The notes beneath the pieces are model-generated. The model did not search any database. It worked only from the letters and a program-made list of their open reading frames with translations, and had not been told where the DNA came from. Of a stretch of DNA of 64,000 bases, positions 1 through 8,466 are shown piece by piece. Within the stretch, counting starts at the first letter, position 1. The number at the start of each line of letters is the position of its first letter. This DNA comes from Rhodopseudomonas sp. P2A-2r (GTDB lineage: Bacteria > Pseudomonadota > Alphaproteobacteria > Rhizobiales > Xanthobacteraceae), in contig NZ_CP110389.1 of NCBI RefSeq assembly GCF_026015985.1, forward strand, positions 1,954,001 through 2,018,000, given 5' to 3'. A program made the position numbers and the translations under genes.

Positions 1-213
1 GGCGTCAGCGCCGATCGAACTGGTGCGCACCGCGCGACCGTGATCGTGGGCATTGACCAGTGCCGGCATCGCCAGCAGCTTTTCAGCCGCGGCGCTTTTC
101 GACGGCGTGACCGCAGCGATCGCGTCGCCCTTGATGGCAATCGTCTGCGCGCCGAGCGATCCTGTGGGGCCGATCACATGGGTGCAATCGATGGTGCGGG
201 TGGGGTCGGTCAT
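1..213 (-). CDS. Amidohydrolase family protein, N-terminal fragment (cut by window edge)
   Basis: Reading leftward from the ATG at 213, 71 codons stay open to the window edge. The sequence starts MTDPTRTIDC and reaches the metal-binding strand NAHDHG near residue 52, the HxH element that ligates metal in amidohydrolase-superfamily enzymes. The preceding beta-rich segment (about residues 8-45) is the usual N-terminal composite domain of cytosine-deaminase or hydantoinase-like members. The gene follows an NMT1-type binding protein on the same strand, so it may be the last member of the catabolic cluster at 421-8308. The substrate cannot be told from this fragment. Confidence 0.75.
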   Translation of the reverse strand, partial: MTDPTRTIDCTHVIGPTGSLGAQTIAIKGDAIAAVTPSKSAAAEKLLAMPALVNAHDHGRAVRTSSIGADA

Positions 214-351
214 ACCGTGATCTCCGAACGTTTCAGCGAGTCGTCCCCGCCCGGCGCGCCTTTGGCGCGCGCAGGGCGTGGACCCATACGCCGTGCAGAT
301 ATGAGTCATGGGGCGGGTGCCGGTCTGCGACCACGGGCCCGGAGGTTATGG

Positions 352-371
352 GTCCCCGCTTTCGCGGGGAC
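352..371. repeat. Short perfect hairpin in intergenic DNA
   Basis: GTCCCCGC and GCGGGGAC form a perfect 8-bp stem around a TTTC loop. It lies between the amidohydrolase fragment and the binding-protein gene. Hairpins of this type are very common between genes in Bradyrhizobium-group genomes (recalled, not searched). No T tract follows on either strand, so it is not scored as a terminator. Confidence 0.6.
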
Positions 372-420
372 GACATGTAGAGTCTGGGTGCCTTACACCG
401 GCACAGTGCCGCGTCGTGCT

Positions 421-1458
421 TTAGTTCGCAACCGTCGGCGGCACGCGATCGGCCTTGGCGGGGAGGAACCCGCGATCGAACACATCGCCTGATGCTGGCA
501 CCTTCGGCAGTTCGAACGACGCGGCGACGGTGGCGATGGCCGAGGTCAGACGCTTGTCGCCGACGTCGCCGAGGCCCAGCTCGCGGGCTTCCGGCGTGTC
601 GATCAGGGTCTTGTAGACATAGAGCAGGCGGCGCTTCTCGATGTCCTTCTTGATCAGCGACTCCTCGGCGGCCAGCAGGTCGATGGCGGCGTCGGGATTT
701 TGCACCGTCTCCTTCAGCGCGCGGTTGATCGCGCGCAACAGGCCCTTGACCGCCTCGGGCTTCTCCTTCGCCAGCTTCGGCGACACCATGATGCCGTTGG
801 AATACAGGTCCAGCCCATAGTCCGAATAATACATCCAGCGGAAATCCTTGTCCGGATCGAGCTTGAGCGACACCAGGTTCATGTAGCTGGTAGCGGTGAA
901 CACGGCCACGGATTCCACCTGGCCCTGCAGCAGCATCTGCTCCTGCAGCGCCGGCGATACCGTGGTGAGGTTGATCTTGCCGTAGTCGACGCCGTTCTGC
1001 TTGGCCAGCAGCGGCAGCAGCTTGACGGAGGCGCCGCCGGCCGGTGCGCCGAGCTTGGAGCCGGCGAGATCCTTCAGCGTCTTGATCGGGCTGTCGGCCT
1101 TGGTCAGCAGCGCGAACGGCGCCTTGCTGTAGATCATGTAGACCATCACGGGTGCTTCGCCGGGCTTGGTCGCGGCATTCTGGATGATGGCGTTGATGTC
1201 GCCGAAGCCGGCGTCATAGGCGCCGGACATCACGCGGGTCACCGTGGCGGCCGAGCCCTCGCCCTGGTCGATGGTGACGTCGAGGTTCTCGTCCTTGAAG
1301 TAGCCCTTCGCCTTGGCCCAGTAGTACGGCGCGTGCACGCCCTGGATCTTCCAGTCCAACGTGAACTTGATCTTGGTCGGATCTGCTGCCGCAGCACCTG
1401 ACGCGAAGGGCACGGCGAGACTGCCGGCGATGAGAAGGGACGTCAGGATACAGCGCAT
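421..1458 (-). CDS. ABC transporter substrate-binding protein, NMT1/THI5-like (first of two)
   Basis: A 345-residue periplasmic binding protein. The start at 1458 is chosen because GGAG lies 7 nt upstream and the protein then opens with a clean signal peptide (MRCILTSLLIAG...) ending at an alanine-rich cleavage region before ADPTKIKF. The mature part has the NMT1/SsuA signature: LDWKIQG near the N-terminus, then GYFKDENLDVTIDQGEGSAA and GAYDAGFGDINA. It is a paralogue of the protein at 7259-8308 (shared LDVT.DQG.GS, GFGDIN and DLYSNGI/DLYSNAI). These families bind small heterocycles, nitriles or sulfonates; the ligand is unknown. It lies downstream of the transporter genes on the same strand, separated by a repeat. 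Confidence 0.9.
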   Translation of the reverse strand: MRCILTSLLIAGSLAVPFASGAAAADPTKIKFTLDWKIQGVHAPYYWAKAKGYFKDENLDVTIDQGEGSAATVTRVMSGAYDAGFGDINAIIQNAATKPGEAPVMVYMIYSKAPFALLTKADSPIKTLKDLAGSKLGAPAGGASVKLLPLLAKQNGVDYGKINLTTVSPALQEQMLLQGQVESVAVFTATSYMNLVSLKLDPDKDFRWMYYSDYGLDLYSNGIMVSPKLAKEKPEAVKGLLRAINRALKETVQNPDAAIDLLAAEESLIKKDIEKRRLLYVYKTLIDTPEARELGLGDVGDKRLTSAIATVAASFELPKVPASGDVFDRGFLPAKADRVPPTVAN

Positions 1459-1521
1459 GTCAGGTCTCCGGTGAGGGCGGGGTGGTGATTGTTGAAGCAG
1501 AACGCTGGGGGCGGCGGCGTT

Positions 1522-1699
1522 CACCTCTCCCCGCACAGCGAAGCGAAGCTTCGCCAGGCGGGGAGAGGTCTGATTGCGGCGATGCGCAGCATCGCGCGAT
1601 CCGGGTGAGGGGGACTATCGCGTGAAACACCGGCTCCCCTCACCCGACCGACTTCGCTGCGCTCGCCGGTCGACCTCTCCCCGCAAGCGGGGAGAGGTG
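1522..1699. repeat. Dispersed CTCTCCCCGC-type palindromic repeat
   Basis: About 180 bp of nested inverted repeats with CACCTCTCCCCGC at one edge and GCGGGGAGAGGTG at the other. Internal segments are rich in GATGCGCAGCATCGC and CTCACCCGACC. The same element family recurs at 10219-10405, 60281-60430 and 63351-63470. It separates two genes of one strand and encodes nothing convincing. Confidence 0.75.
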
Positions 1700-1731
1700 A
1701 AGAGCGCCGTCGTTGCTTTGTGGATTGCTAC

Positions 1732-2313
1732 CTAAAGCCATTTCGGCACGTCGGTTTTCTGGAAGTGCCGCAACTTGTCGAGCAGCGCCGCCGGCTCCGG
1801 ATCAACGCAGATCGAGTGGCGGTGCGCAGCCGGCAGGAATTTCGTCACCACCATATGATCGATGAAAGCGAGGAACGGCGCGAAGAAGCCGGCGATGTCC
1901 AGCAGGCCGACCGGCTTGTCGATCTCCGAGAGCTGGTTCATGGTCCAGACCTCCATCATCTCTTCCATGGTGCCGATGCCGCCCGGCAGCGCGATGAAGG
2001 CATCCGCCAGCTCGGTCATCCGTTCCTTGCGGTTGCGCAGCGTGCCGACCGTCTCGCTGCGGGTCAGCGCGGCGTGCGAGTGGCCGCGCGCAAGCAGGCG
2101 CTCGGTGATCACGCCATGGGCGCTGCCCCCGGCCTTGAGCACGGCATCGGCGACCACGCCCATCAGCCCTTTGGTGGTGCCGCCATAGACCAGCGTGATG
2201 CCGGCCGCGGCGACGGCGGCGCCGAGCTTCGCCGCGCCCTCCGCATAGACATCGGACTCGCCGAAGTTGGAGCCGCAGAACACGGCCACGCTGTTGATCG
2301 CACGCGCGGCCAT
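1732..2313 (-). CDS. LOG family protein (nucleoside 5'-monophosphate phosphoribohydrolase)
   Basis: A 193-residue Rossmann-type protein of the LOG (lonely guy)/TIGR00730 family. Characterised members split ribose 5-phosphate from N6-substituted AMP or other nucleotides. Visible motifs are VAVFCGSNFG at the N-terminus, YGGTTKGLMG (nucleotide-binding glycine loop, about residues 44-53) and the family signature PGGIGTMEE (about residues 110-118). The start at 2313 overlaps the formamidase stop by one base (TGATG), which implies translational coupling. An open frame continues upstream to 2670, but it runs through the formamidase gene and has no family similarity. Family assignment is firm; the actual substrate in this cluster is not known. 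Confidence 0.9.
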   Translation of the reverse strand: MAARAINSVAVFCGSNFGESDVYAEGAAKLGAAVAAAGITLVYGGTTKGLMGVVADAVLKAGGSAHGVITERLLARGHSHAALTRSETVGTLRNRKERMTELADAFIALPGGIGTMEEMMEVWTMNQLSEIDKPVGLLDIAGFFAPFLAFIDHMVVTKFLPAAHRHSICVDPEPAALLDKLRHFQKTDVPKWL

Positions 2314-3259
2314 CAGCGCTTGGCCTGTTCGAGCAGCGCGAAGGGCATCATCACATGGATGCCCTTGCTGCGGTTGACCAGCTGCGTGACATGCATGTCG
2401 GCGGCGAGGCTGCAGAGCATGTAGGCGTCGTCGGCGGTCAGCGTGGTCCTTGCCACCACCAGCGCGATCATCCGCCGCAGCGCGACGCGGGCTGCCTCGT
2501 TGAGATCCTCGTCGAAGGCCATCGAGATCAGATGGGTTTTTGTCTCGGCGTAGGGTGCCTCGAGATTGGCGCCTTTCACCAGATCGATCCTGAAGGTGCC
2601 GGTCAGGCCAGTCTCCACCGCAGTGAGGCAGACCTCGCCGTCGCCCTGCGCGGCATGGCCGTCGCCGCACGAGAACAGCCCGCCTTCCACCGCCACCGGC
2701 AGGTACAGCACCGCGCCGGCGCCGAGTTCCTTGTTGTCGATGTTGCCGCCGAATGTCGACGGCATCACCGAACTGACACGGCCGACGGCGGGCGCGGGGC
2801 TGCGCCCATCACGCCGAAGAACGGCTGCGCCGGCAGCGCCATGCCCCATGATGTGTGCACCACGCCCTTGGCGCGATCGATGCCGTGATGGACGCGGCGC
2901 GCATGGGGGAAATCGTCCGGCAGCGTGCCGAAGCCGGGCTTGAACAGGTTAAAACCCCAGTCGTCGGCGAGCTGCACGTCGAGGATTTCGACGCGCAGCG
3001 CGTCGCCGGGCATCGCGCCCGTAATCGCCACCGGGCCGGTGAGCAGATGCGGCCCGACCTCCGGCTTCACCGCGGCGTGGATCGCGGTCAGTTCCGGCCG
3101 CACATTCATGCCGGGCTGCGCCGGCAGGTCGTCGGGGGCGCCGCTGACGCTGTTGATGACGATGGTGTCGCCGGGGTTGATAGTCGCGACCGGCTTCAGC
3201 GCCGCGTCGAAATGGCCCCAGTGAACGGTGGAAGGCGTGGGAAGAAGGGTCTGTGTCAT
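2313..3259 (-). pseudogene. Acetamidase/formamidase, one frame break (probably a sequencing error)
   Basis: Hydrolyses formamide or a similar short amide to acid and ammonia. The N-terminal part starts MTQTLLPTPS at 3259 and has VHWGHFDAAL, PGDTIVI and GPVAITGAMPGD. It ends out of frame after PFFGVMGAAP. The remainder, in another frame, continues GRVSSV, then FGGNIDNKEL, GDGHAAQGDGE and MHVTQLVN, all typical of the FmdA/AmdA family. The break lies at the run of four G at 2796-2799 (plus strand). One more base there gives a continuous 315-residue protein, the expected length. The gene starts 10 bp after the permease gene and is coupled to the LOG gene by TGATG. It is likely functional in the organism. 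Confidence 0.85.
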
Positions 3260-3268
3260 CTGTTGTCC

Positions 3269-4045
3269 TCAGCCACCGGCGGCAAATGTATCGCTGCGCA
3301 CGGCCCAGCCGGTCACCCGTGCTTCGATCAGCGAGAAGATGACATACAGTCCGACGCCGAGCGCGGCGAGAATAAACAGCCCGGCGAACACCAGCGGCAC
3401 GTCGAAGGAGGAGGAGGCGATCATCATCAGGTTGCCGATGCCGCGGTTGGAGGCCACCGTTTCCGAGATCACCGTGCCGACGAAGGCGAGCGTCGCCGCC
3501 ACCTTCAGCGAGGCGAAGAAATACGGCATGGTGCGCGGCAGGCCGACATTCCACAGGATCTCCATCCGGGTCGCGCGCAGCGTCTTCATGACGTCCTGCA
3601 ATTCCGGCTCGGTGGCGGCAAGGCCGGTGGCGACGTTCACCACGATGGGGAAGATGCACATGATCATGGCGGTGAGGATCGCTGGCACGGTGCCGGCGCC
3701 GAACCACAGCACGAAGATCGGCACCACGGCGACTTTCGGGATCGACGAGAACCCGACCAGCATCGGATAGGCCACGTCATAAGCGAGCTTCGACGAGCCG
3801 ATCAGCGCGCCGAGCAGAATGCCGATGACGATGCCGAGGGCGAAGCCGACCATGGTGGTGTACAGCGTCTGCACCGCGTGCGGCATGATCGCCGGAAACC
3901 GCGTCCACAGCGTGATAAGCACCTGGCTCGGCCGCGGCAGCACGATGTCCGAGACGTGGAACATCAGGCACAGCAATTCCCAGGCAACGAAGAAGCCGAT
4001 GATGCAGGCGGTGGAGAGAATGCGGCGGCGCGTGGTCTCGCTCAT
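3269..4045 (-). CDS. ABC transporter permease, SsuC/TauC-like
   Basis: A 258-residue inner-membrane permease of the nitrate/sulfonate/taurine (BPD_transp_1) type, with about six hydrophobic segments. The EAA loop contacting the ATPase appears around residues 160-190 (ATRMEILWNVGLP...). The start at 4045 (MSETTRRR) overlaps the ATPase stop as ATGA, typical of coupled ABC operons. An upstream extension of the frame lies inside the ATPase gene and was rejected. It works with the ATPase at 4042-4884 and the NMT1 binding proteins on either side. Substrate specificity is set by those binding proteins and is unknown. Confidence 0.92.
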   Translation of the reverse strand: MSETTRRRILSTACIIGFFVAWELLCLMFHVSDIVLPRPSQVLITLWTRFPAIMPHAVQTLYTTMVGFALGIVIGILLGALIGSSKLAYDVAYPMLVGFSSIPKVAVVPIFVLWFGAGTVPAILTAMIMCIFPIVVNVATGLAATEPELQDVMKTLRATRMEILWNVGLPRTMPYFFASLKVAATLAFVGTVISETVASNRGIGNLMMIASSSFDVPLVFAGLFILAALGVGLYVIFSLIEARVTGWAVRSDTFAAGG

Positions 4046-4884
4046 GACGTGGCCTCCTGCACGGCGCGGGCGGCGACGATGCGCTCGCGCAGGCGCTGGG
4101 TCAGCGTGACGAATTCCGGTTCGAACGACACCTCGATGGTGCGCGGCCGCGCGAACGGCACCACGCTGTCGTCGACGATGCGGCCGGGGCGCGCCTGCAT
4201 GACGCAGATCCGCGATGCCAGGTAAGCGGCTTCCTTGAGGTCGTGGGTCACCAGCAGCACGGTCGGCTTCTTCTCGATCCACAGGTTCTGCATGATCTCC
4301 CACAACTCCTCGCGGGTGAATTGATCCAGCGCGCCGAAGGGCTCGTCGAGCAGCAGCAAAGTGGGATCGTGGATCAGCGCGCGGCACAAGGACGCCCGCT
4401 GCTGCATGCCGCCGGACAGCTGCCAGGGAAACTTGTCGCCGAAGCCGCCGAGCCCGACCTGCTTCAGCGAGGCCTCGACGCGGTCGCGATACTCGGTCTT
4501 GCGCTTGGCGCCGAACTCCGCTTTGAACGGCGGCACGATCTTCAGCGGCAGCATGACGTTGTCGCGGATGTTCAGCCACGGCAGCAATGTCGGGTTCTGG
4601 AACGCCATACCAATCCGCGCGGCGCCCGCGCCAATCTCGCGGCCGGCGACGAACACATGGCCCTGCGAGGCACTCAGCGTCCCCGCCACCAGCTTGAGGA
4701 TGGTCGATTTGCCGCAGCCCGATGGCCCGACCAGAGCGACGAACTCGCCGTGGTCGATGCGCAGCGAGGTTTCCTCCAGCGCGGTGACAGCATGTTTGGA
4801 ATCGCCGAAGGTGACCCGGACCTTCTCCAGCTCGATCACATTGTCCGCAGCGCGGGGTTTTTGAACTGCGACCGGAGCGTTCAT
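4042..4884 (-). CDS. ABC transporter ATP-binding protein, SsuB/TauB-like
   Basis: A 280-residue ATPase with all key motifs: Walker A GPSGCGKST (about residue 57), signature LSGGMQQR, Walker B LLLLDEPFGALD and switch histidine in LVTHD. DEPFGALDQFTR is characteristic of the nitrate/sulfonate/taurine importers. The start at 4884 (MNAPVAVQK) leaves 4 bp after the preceding amidohydrolase stop, and the 3' end overlaps the permease start by 4 bp. An upstream frame extension inside the amidohydrolase gene was rejected. Confidence 0.93.
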   Translation of the reverse strand: MNAPVAVQKPRAADNVIELEKVRVTFGDSKHAVTALEETSLRIDHGEFVALVGPSGCGKSTILKLVAGTLSASQGHVFVAGREIGAGAARIGMAFQNPTLLPWLNIRDNVMLPLKIVPPFKAEFGAKRKTEYRDRVEASLKQVGLGGFGDKFPWQLSGGMQQRASLCRALIHDPTLLLLDEPFGALDQFTREELWEIMQNLWIEKKPTVLLVTHDLKEAAYLASRICVMQARPGRIVDDSVVPFARPRTIEVSFEPEFVTLTQRLRERIVAARAVQEATS

Positions 4885-4888
4885 CGGA

Positions 4889-6307
4889 TCAGGCTTTCTG
4901 CGCGGTGATGGCGGCCATGGTGCTGTCAGTGTTTCGCGGCTCCGGCACCGGCATCTGCTGGATCGCATGCACCGAACGGCCGGTGCCGCGCGCATCCTCC
5001 TGCAAGATTCGGTCCTTCATCGCGAAACGGCCGCGCACGATGGTGTGGATCGGCAGCGCGCTGGCGGCGCGGCCGTGCCACGGCGAGATCTTCGACGTCG
5101 ACTGGATCGCGGCATCGTCCACCGTCCACTTGCGGTTGAGATCGACGATGGCGATGTCGGCGTCGGAGCCGACCGTCAGCGTGCCCTTGCGCGGATACAG
5201 GCCCCAGACCTTGGCCGGCGCCTCGGCGCTCCAGCGCACATAGTCCTGCAGCGTGGCGCGGCCCTTGTTGATCTCCGTCAGCATCAGCGGCATCTGGGTC
5301 TCGACGCCCGGGAAGCCGCAGTCCACCGTCCAGATGTCAGCCCGTGTCTTTTCCTCGGGCGCATGCGGCGCGTGGTCGGTGGCGATCATGTCCACAGTGC
5401 CGTCCATCAGTGCGTCCCAGATCGGCTGCTGGTTGGGCCTCTCGCGCACCGGCGGATTGACGCGCACCACGCCGCCGAACTTGTCGTAGTCGGTCTCGTC
5501 GAGCAGCAGATATTGCGGGCAGGTCTCGCCGGTAATGTCGACGCCGCGCGCCTTGGCCTCGGCAAGTGGACGCAACTCGGCCGCCGACGAAATATGCAGC
5601 ACGTGGATGCGGGCGCCGGTCCATTCCGCCAGCGTCGCGGCGCGCTCGACTGCTTCCACCGCGACCACCGCAGGCCGCGCCGCCAGATGCGCGATCGGCT
5701 CGGTGCGGCCTGCGGCGCGCAATCGCGCCTCGCGGCGCTCCATGATCGAATTGGTCTCGGCATGCAGCGAGATGCGCTTGCCGGTGGGCGCCACCACCTC
5801 GAAGGCTTCCAGCATCGCGCCGGTCGACGGCGAGGGGATGCGGCCGAAGGTGTTGCCCATGTACAGCTTGAAGCCGATCACGCCGCCGTCGATCAGCGCC
5901 GGTACATGCGCGATGCTGTCCTCGCCGAGCACGGCGTAGAGCCCGTAATCCACATAGGCCTTGGCCGAGGCGATGGCGTGCTTGTCGGCCAGCGATTGCG
6001 CATTGTTGATGGTCGGCAGCGTGTTGGGCATGTCGAACACGCAGGTGATGCCGCCGAATGCCGCCGCGGCGGTGCCGCTGGCAAAGTCTTCCTTCTGCGG
6101 ATAGCCGGGATCCCTGAAATGCACGTGGACGTCGATGGCCCCCGGCAGGATGTGCAGCCCGCTGGCGTCCAGCGTCTCTTTTGCCGGCGGCATCGCATCC
6201 GCCGCGCCGATGGCGAGAATCCTGCCGTCCTTGATGGCGATGCTGGCGGAGTAGGTGGCATCCGGCGACACGATAGTGCCGCCGTTGATGACGAGGTCTG
6301 CGATCAT
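4889..6307 (-). CDS. Dihydroorotase/hydantoinase-type amidohydrolase
   Basis: A 472-residue cyclic-amide hydrolase. The binuclear-metal set is complete: H61 and H63 in DVHVHFRDPG, the lysine expected to be carbamylated K147 in GFKLYMG, H182 in LHAETNS, H238 in HVLHISS and D311 in ATDHAPH. TDHAPH favours a class I dihydroorotase-like enzyme, but its place in a transporter/formamidase cluster argues for a catabolic ring opening instead of pyrimidine synthesis. Two ATGs are possible. GGAG lies 8 nt from 6307 but only 2 nt from 6313, so 6307 is preferred. The frame continues far upstream through the SDR gene, which is not real. Neighbour genes are 4 bp (ATPase) and about 15 bp (SDR) away. Confidence 0.88.
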   Translation of the reverse strand: MIADLVINGGTIVSPDATYSASIAIKDGRILAIGAADAMPPAKETLDASGLHILPGAIDVHVHFRDPGYPQKEDFASGTAAAAFGGITCVFDMPNTLPTINNAQSLADKHAIASAKAYVDYGLYAVLGEDSIAHVPALIDGGVIGFKLYMGNTFGRIPSPSTGAMLEAFEVVAPTGKRISLHAETNSIMERREARLRAAGRTEPIAHLAARPAVVAVEAVERAATLAEWTGARIHVLHISSAAELRPLAEAKARGVDITGETCPQYLLLDETDYDKFGGVVRVNPPVRERPNQQPIWDALMDGTVDMIATDHAPHAPEEKTRADIWTVDCGFPGVETQMPLMLTEINKGRATLQDYVRWSAEAPAKVWGLYPRKGTLTVGSDADIAIVDLNRKWTVDDAAIQSTSKISPWHGRAASALPIHTIVRGRFAMKDRILQEDARGTGRSVHAIQQMPVPEPRNTDSTMAAITAQKA

Positions 6308-6321
6308 GGTCATGTCTCCGC

Positions 6322-7116
6322 TCACAGCATGGCCCAGCCGCCATCGACCGGCAGGTCGACGCCGGTGATCTGGCGCGACACGTCGCTGGCCAGAAACAGG
6401 CAGGCATTGGCGACGTCCTGGTCGACGGTGACGCGCTTCAGTGCATAGTCGGCGGCATGGCGCTCGGCGGCTTCTTCCTCGGAGATGCCGAGCTTCAGCG
6501 CCATGTCGCGACAGACCTTGTCGCGGAAGCGCGGGCCGTCGACCATGCCGGGCGCCACGCAGTTGACGTTGATGTTGTGCTGGCCGACCTCGAGCGCAAA
6601 GCTCTTGGTGATGCCGCGCAGGCCCCATTTGGACGCCGAGTAGGCGACACGGCCTGCACGCCCGCGCATGCCAAAAGTGCCGCCGACATTGACCACCTTG
6701 CCGTAGCGCTGCGCGATCATGCTGGGCAGTGCCGCGCGCATGGCGTGGAAGCAGCCGTTCATGTTGAGGGTGACGATCTCGTCGAATTCCTCCGGCGTGG
6801 TCTGCACGCCGGTCTTGCCGATCGGCCCGGAACCACCGGCGACGTTGACGAGGATGTCGATGCGCCCGCCGAACGCCTGCTTGGCGGTCTCCACCGCGGC
6901 GTCGCATTGCTCGGCCCTGGTCAGGTCGCAGGCGATCACGACGGCCTGGCCGCCTTTGGCCTTCACTTCGTCGGCTACCGGCTGAATCGCGGCGGTGTCG
7001 CGGCCCATCAGCGCCAGCTTGCAGCCTTCGGCAGCGAAAGCGAGGCTGATCGCGGCGCCCATGCCCTTGGCGGGGCCGGTGATCAGCACGACGCGGTTGT
7101 CGAGGGAGAGGTTCAT
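6322..7116 (-). CDS. SDR family oxidoreductase with an altered catalytic serine position
   Basis: A 264-residue short-chain dehydrogenase/reductase. The cofactor glycine motif is TGPAKGMG (residues 13-20), followed by CDL and NVAGGSG. The active-site pair Y159/K163 is in YSASK, and the C-terminal PVDGG is standard. The catalytic serine normally sits 13 residues before the tyrosine; here that position is G146, followed by T147 (VNVGGTFG). Threonine may substitute, or the reaction may be unusual. Start 7116 (MNLSLDNRVV) is preferred over 7140 because the extra eight residues fall outside the family alignment. The gene heads the operon running into the amidohydrolase and ABC genes. Confidence 0.9.
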   Translation of the reverse strand: MNLSLDNRVVLITGPAKGMGAAISLAFAAEGCKLALMGRDTAAIQPVADEVKAKGGQAVVIACDLTRAEQCDAAVETAKQAFGGRIDILVNVAGGSGPIGKTGVQTTPEEFDEIVTLNMNGCFHAMRAALPSMIAQRYGKVVNVGGTFGMRGRAGRVAYSASKWGLRGITKSFALEVGQHNINVNCVAPGMVDGPRFRDKVCRDMALKLGISEEEAAERHAADYALKRVTVDQDVANACLFLASDVSRQITGVDLPVDGGWAML

Positions 7117-7140
7117 GGAAATGACTTTCTGCGGTTTCAC

Positions 7141-7250
7141 TCAGCCCTCATCCTGAGGAGCGCGCACTTGCGCGCGTCTCGAAGGATGAGCGCCACAATC
7201 CCTCATGGTTCGAGACACGCGCCCAGGGGCGCGCTCCTCACCATGAGGGG
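7141..7250. repeat. Dispersed CTGAGGAGCG-type palindromic repeat
   Basis: The gap between the second NMT1 binding protein and the SDR is filled by inverted copies of CCTGAGGAGCGCGC / GCGCGCTCCTCACCATGAGG with inner CGCGCGTCTCGAAGGATGAG. A related element lies at 37989-38115. It may attenuate transcription from the binding protein into the SDR operon; this is inference. Confidence 0.7.
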
Positions 7251-7258
7251 TCTCGTTC

Positions 7259-8308
7259 TCACATCGCCGCCTTGATCGCCGTCGGCCGTTCGCTGAGCGG
7301 CGGCATGAAGCTGCGATCAAAGATCTCGTTCACCTTCGGCGTGCGCGGCAGTTCCTTGGCGCTGACCAGGATGTCGATGGCCTTGGCCATTCTGATATCG
7401 CTGATGTCGCCGTGGCCGATCTTGGCGATCTCCGGGGCATTCATCTCGTCGGCGAAGGTGGCGTTGAGGCGCGCCAGTTCGACGTCCTGCTTGATCAGCG
7501 ATTCCCGCTTGGCGACGGCGTCGACGGCCGCCTTGGGATCGGCCATGGCGTCCTTGATGCCGTGGTTGAGCGCCTTGAGGAAGCCCTTCACCGCGGCCGG
7601 ATTCTCCTTGGCGAATTTGCGCGAGACGATGATGGCGTTGGAATACAGGTCCATGCCGTAGTCGCCGAACTTGATGAAGCGCAACTCCTTGTCGGGATCG
7701 ACGCCGATCAGCTTGGCGCTGAAGCGGATGGTGGTGATGTAGCCGAACACGCCGTCGACCTGGTCCTTCATCAGCATCTGCTCGCGCAGGTTCGGCTGCA
7801 TGTTGGTGATCTCGACCTTGGCGCAGTCGATCTTGGCGGTGGCGCACAGCGCCGGGAACAGTTTCAGCGCGCCGTCATTGGCGGCGCCGCCGAGCTTCTT
7901 GCCGATGAAGTCGGCCGGCGTCTTGATGGCGCTGCCGGCCTTCACCGCCACGGTGAAGGGCGGCCGGTTGTACATCTGGTAGACGCCGATCGGCGCCTCG
8001 TCGGGCTTCTTGGCGGCCAGTTCGATCAGCGCGTTGATGTCGCCGAAGCCCATGTCATAGGCGCCGTTGGCGACCTGCGGCACCGCGGCGCCGGAACCGT
8101 TGCCCTGGTCGAAAGTGACGTCGAGGCCTTCCGCTTTGAAGTAGCCACGGTCGTCCGCGAGGAACAACATGCCCTGCGGCCCCTCGTACTTCCAGTTCAG
8201 GATCATCTTGATCCTGGTCTGTGCCTGGGCGGTGGCGAAAGGGCCTGCGGTTACCGCCAGCGCGAGCGCAAGCGTCCGCAGTCCACGAAATCCATGGTGT
8301 CCGATCAT
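7259..8308 (-). CDS. ABC transporter substrate-binding protein, NMT1/THI5-like (second of two)
   Basis: A 349-residue periplasmic binding protein, paralogous to 421-1458. Start 8308 (MIGHHGFRGL) has AGGA 9 nt upstream and gives a signal peptide ending in ATAQAQ before TRIKMIL. Mature motifs are LNWKYEGPQG, GYFKAEGLDVTFDQGNGSGA, GAYDMGFGDINA and GDYGMDLYSNAI. It is the first gene of the cluster, divergent from the LysR gene at 8467. Only one permease/ATPase pair is present, so the two binding proteins probably share it and may widen or split ligand range. Confidence 0.9.
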   Translation of the reverse strand: MIGHHGFRGLRTLALALAVTAGPFATAQAQTRIKMILNWKYEGPQGMLFLADDRGYFKAEGLDVTFDQGNGSGAAVPQVANGAYDMGFGDINALIELAAKKPDEAPIGVYQMYNRPPFTVAVKAGSAIKTPADFIGKKLGGAANDGALKLFPALCATAKIDCAKVEITNMQPNLREQMLMKDQVDGVFGYITTIRFSAKLIGVDPDKELRFIKFGDYGMDLYSNAIIVSRKFAKENPAAVKGFLKALNHGIKDAMADPKAAVDAVAKRESLIKQDVELARLNATFADEMNAPEIAKIGHGDISDIRMAKAIDILVSAKELPRTPKVNEIFDRSFMPPLSERPTAIKAAM

Positions 8309-8466
8309 CGCTGTTGTCCTGTTGAAGCCTGCCATCCCTGGCCGTGCTGGCTTCAGCGCGGCCGCTCCTCGGACAAGTAAAGCCTGTTCCAGTGAGCTTA
8401 TCTGCTGCTATGTTTCTGACGGAGCGGTGCCGAAAAGGCATCACTCGGAATTCGTCCGGAGACGCC

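Noticed and set aside
4889-6907. A single open frame of 672 codons that could be read as an SDR-linked fusion amidohydrolase
   Set aside because: The first 200 codons are the out-of-frame shadow of the SDR gene; amidohydrolase similarity and a ribosome-binding site begin at 6307.
7141-8466. Thiamine (THI-box) riboswitch in front of the NMT1/THI5-like genes
   Set aside because: No CTGAGA...ACCTGA-type conserved core is present upstream of either binding-protein gene.
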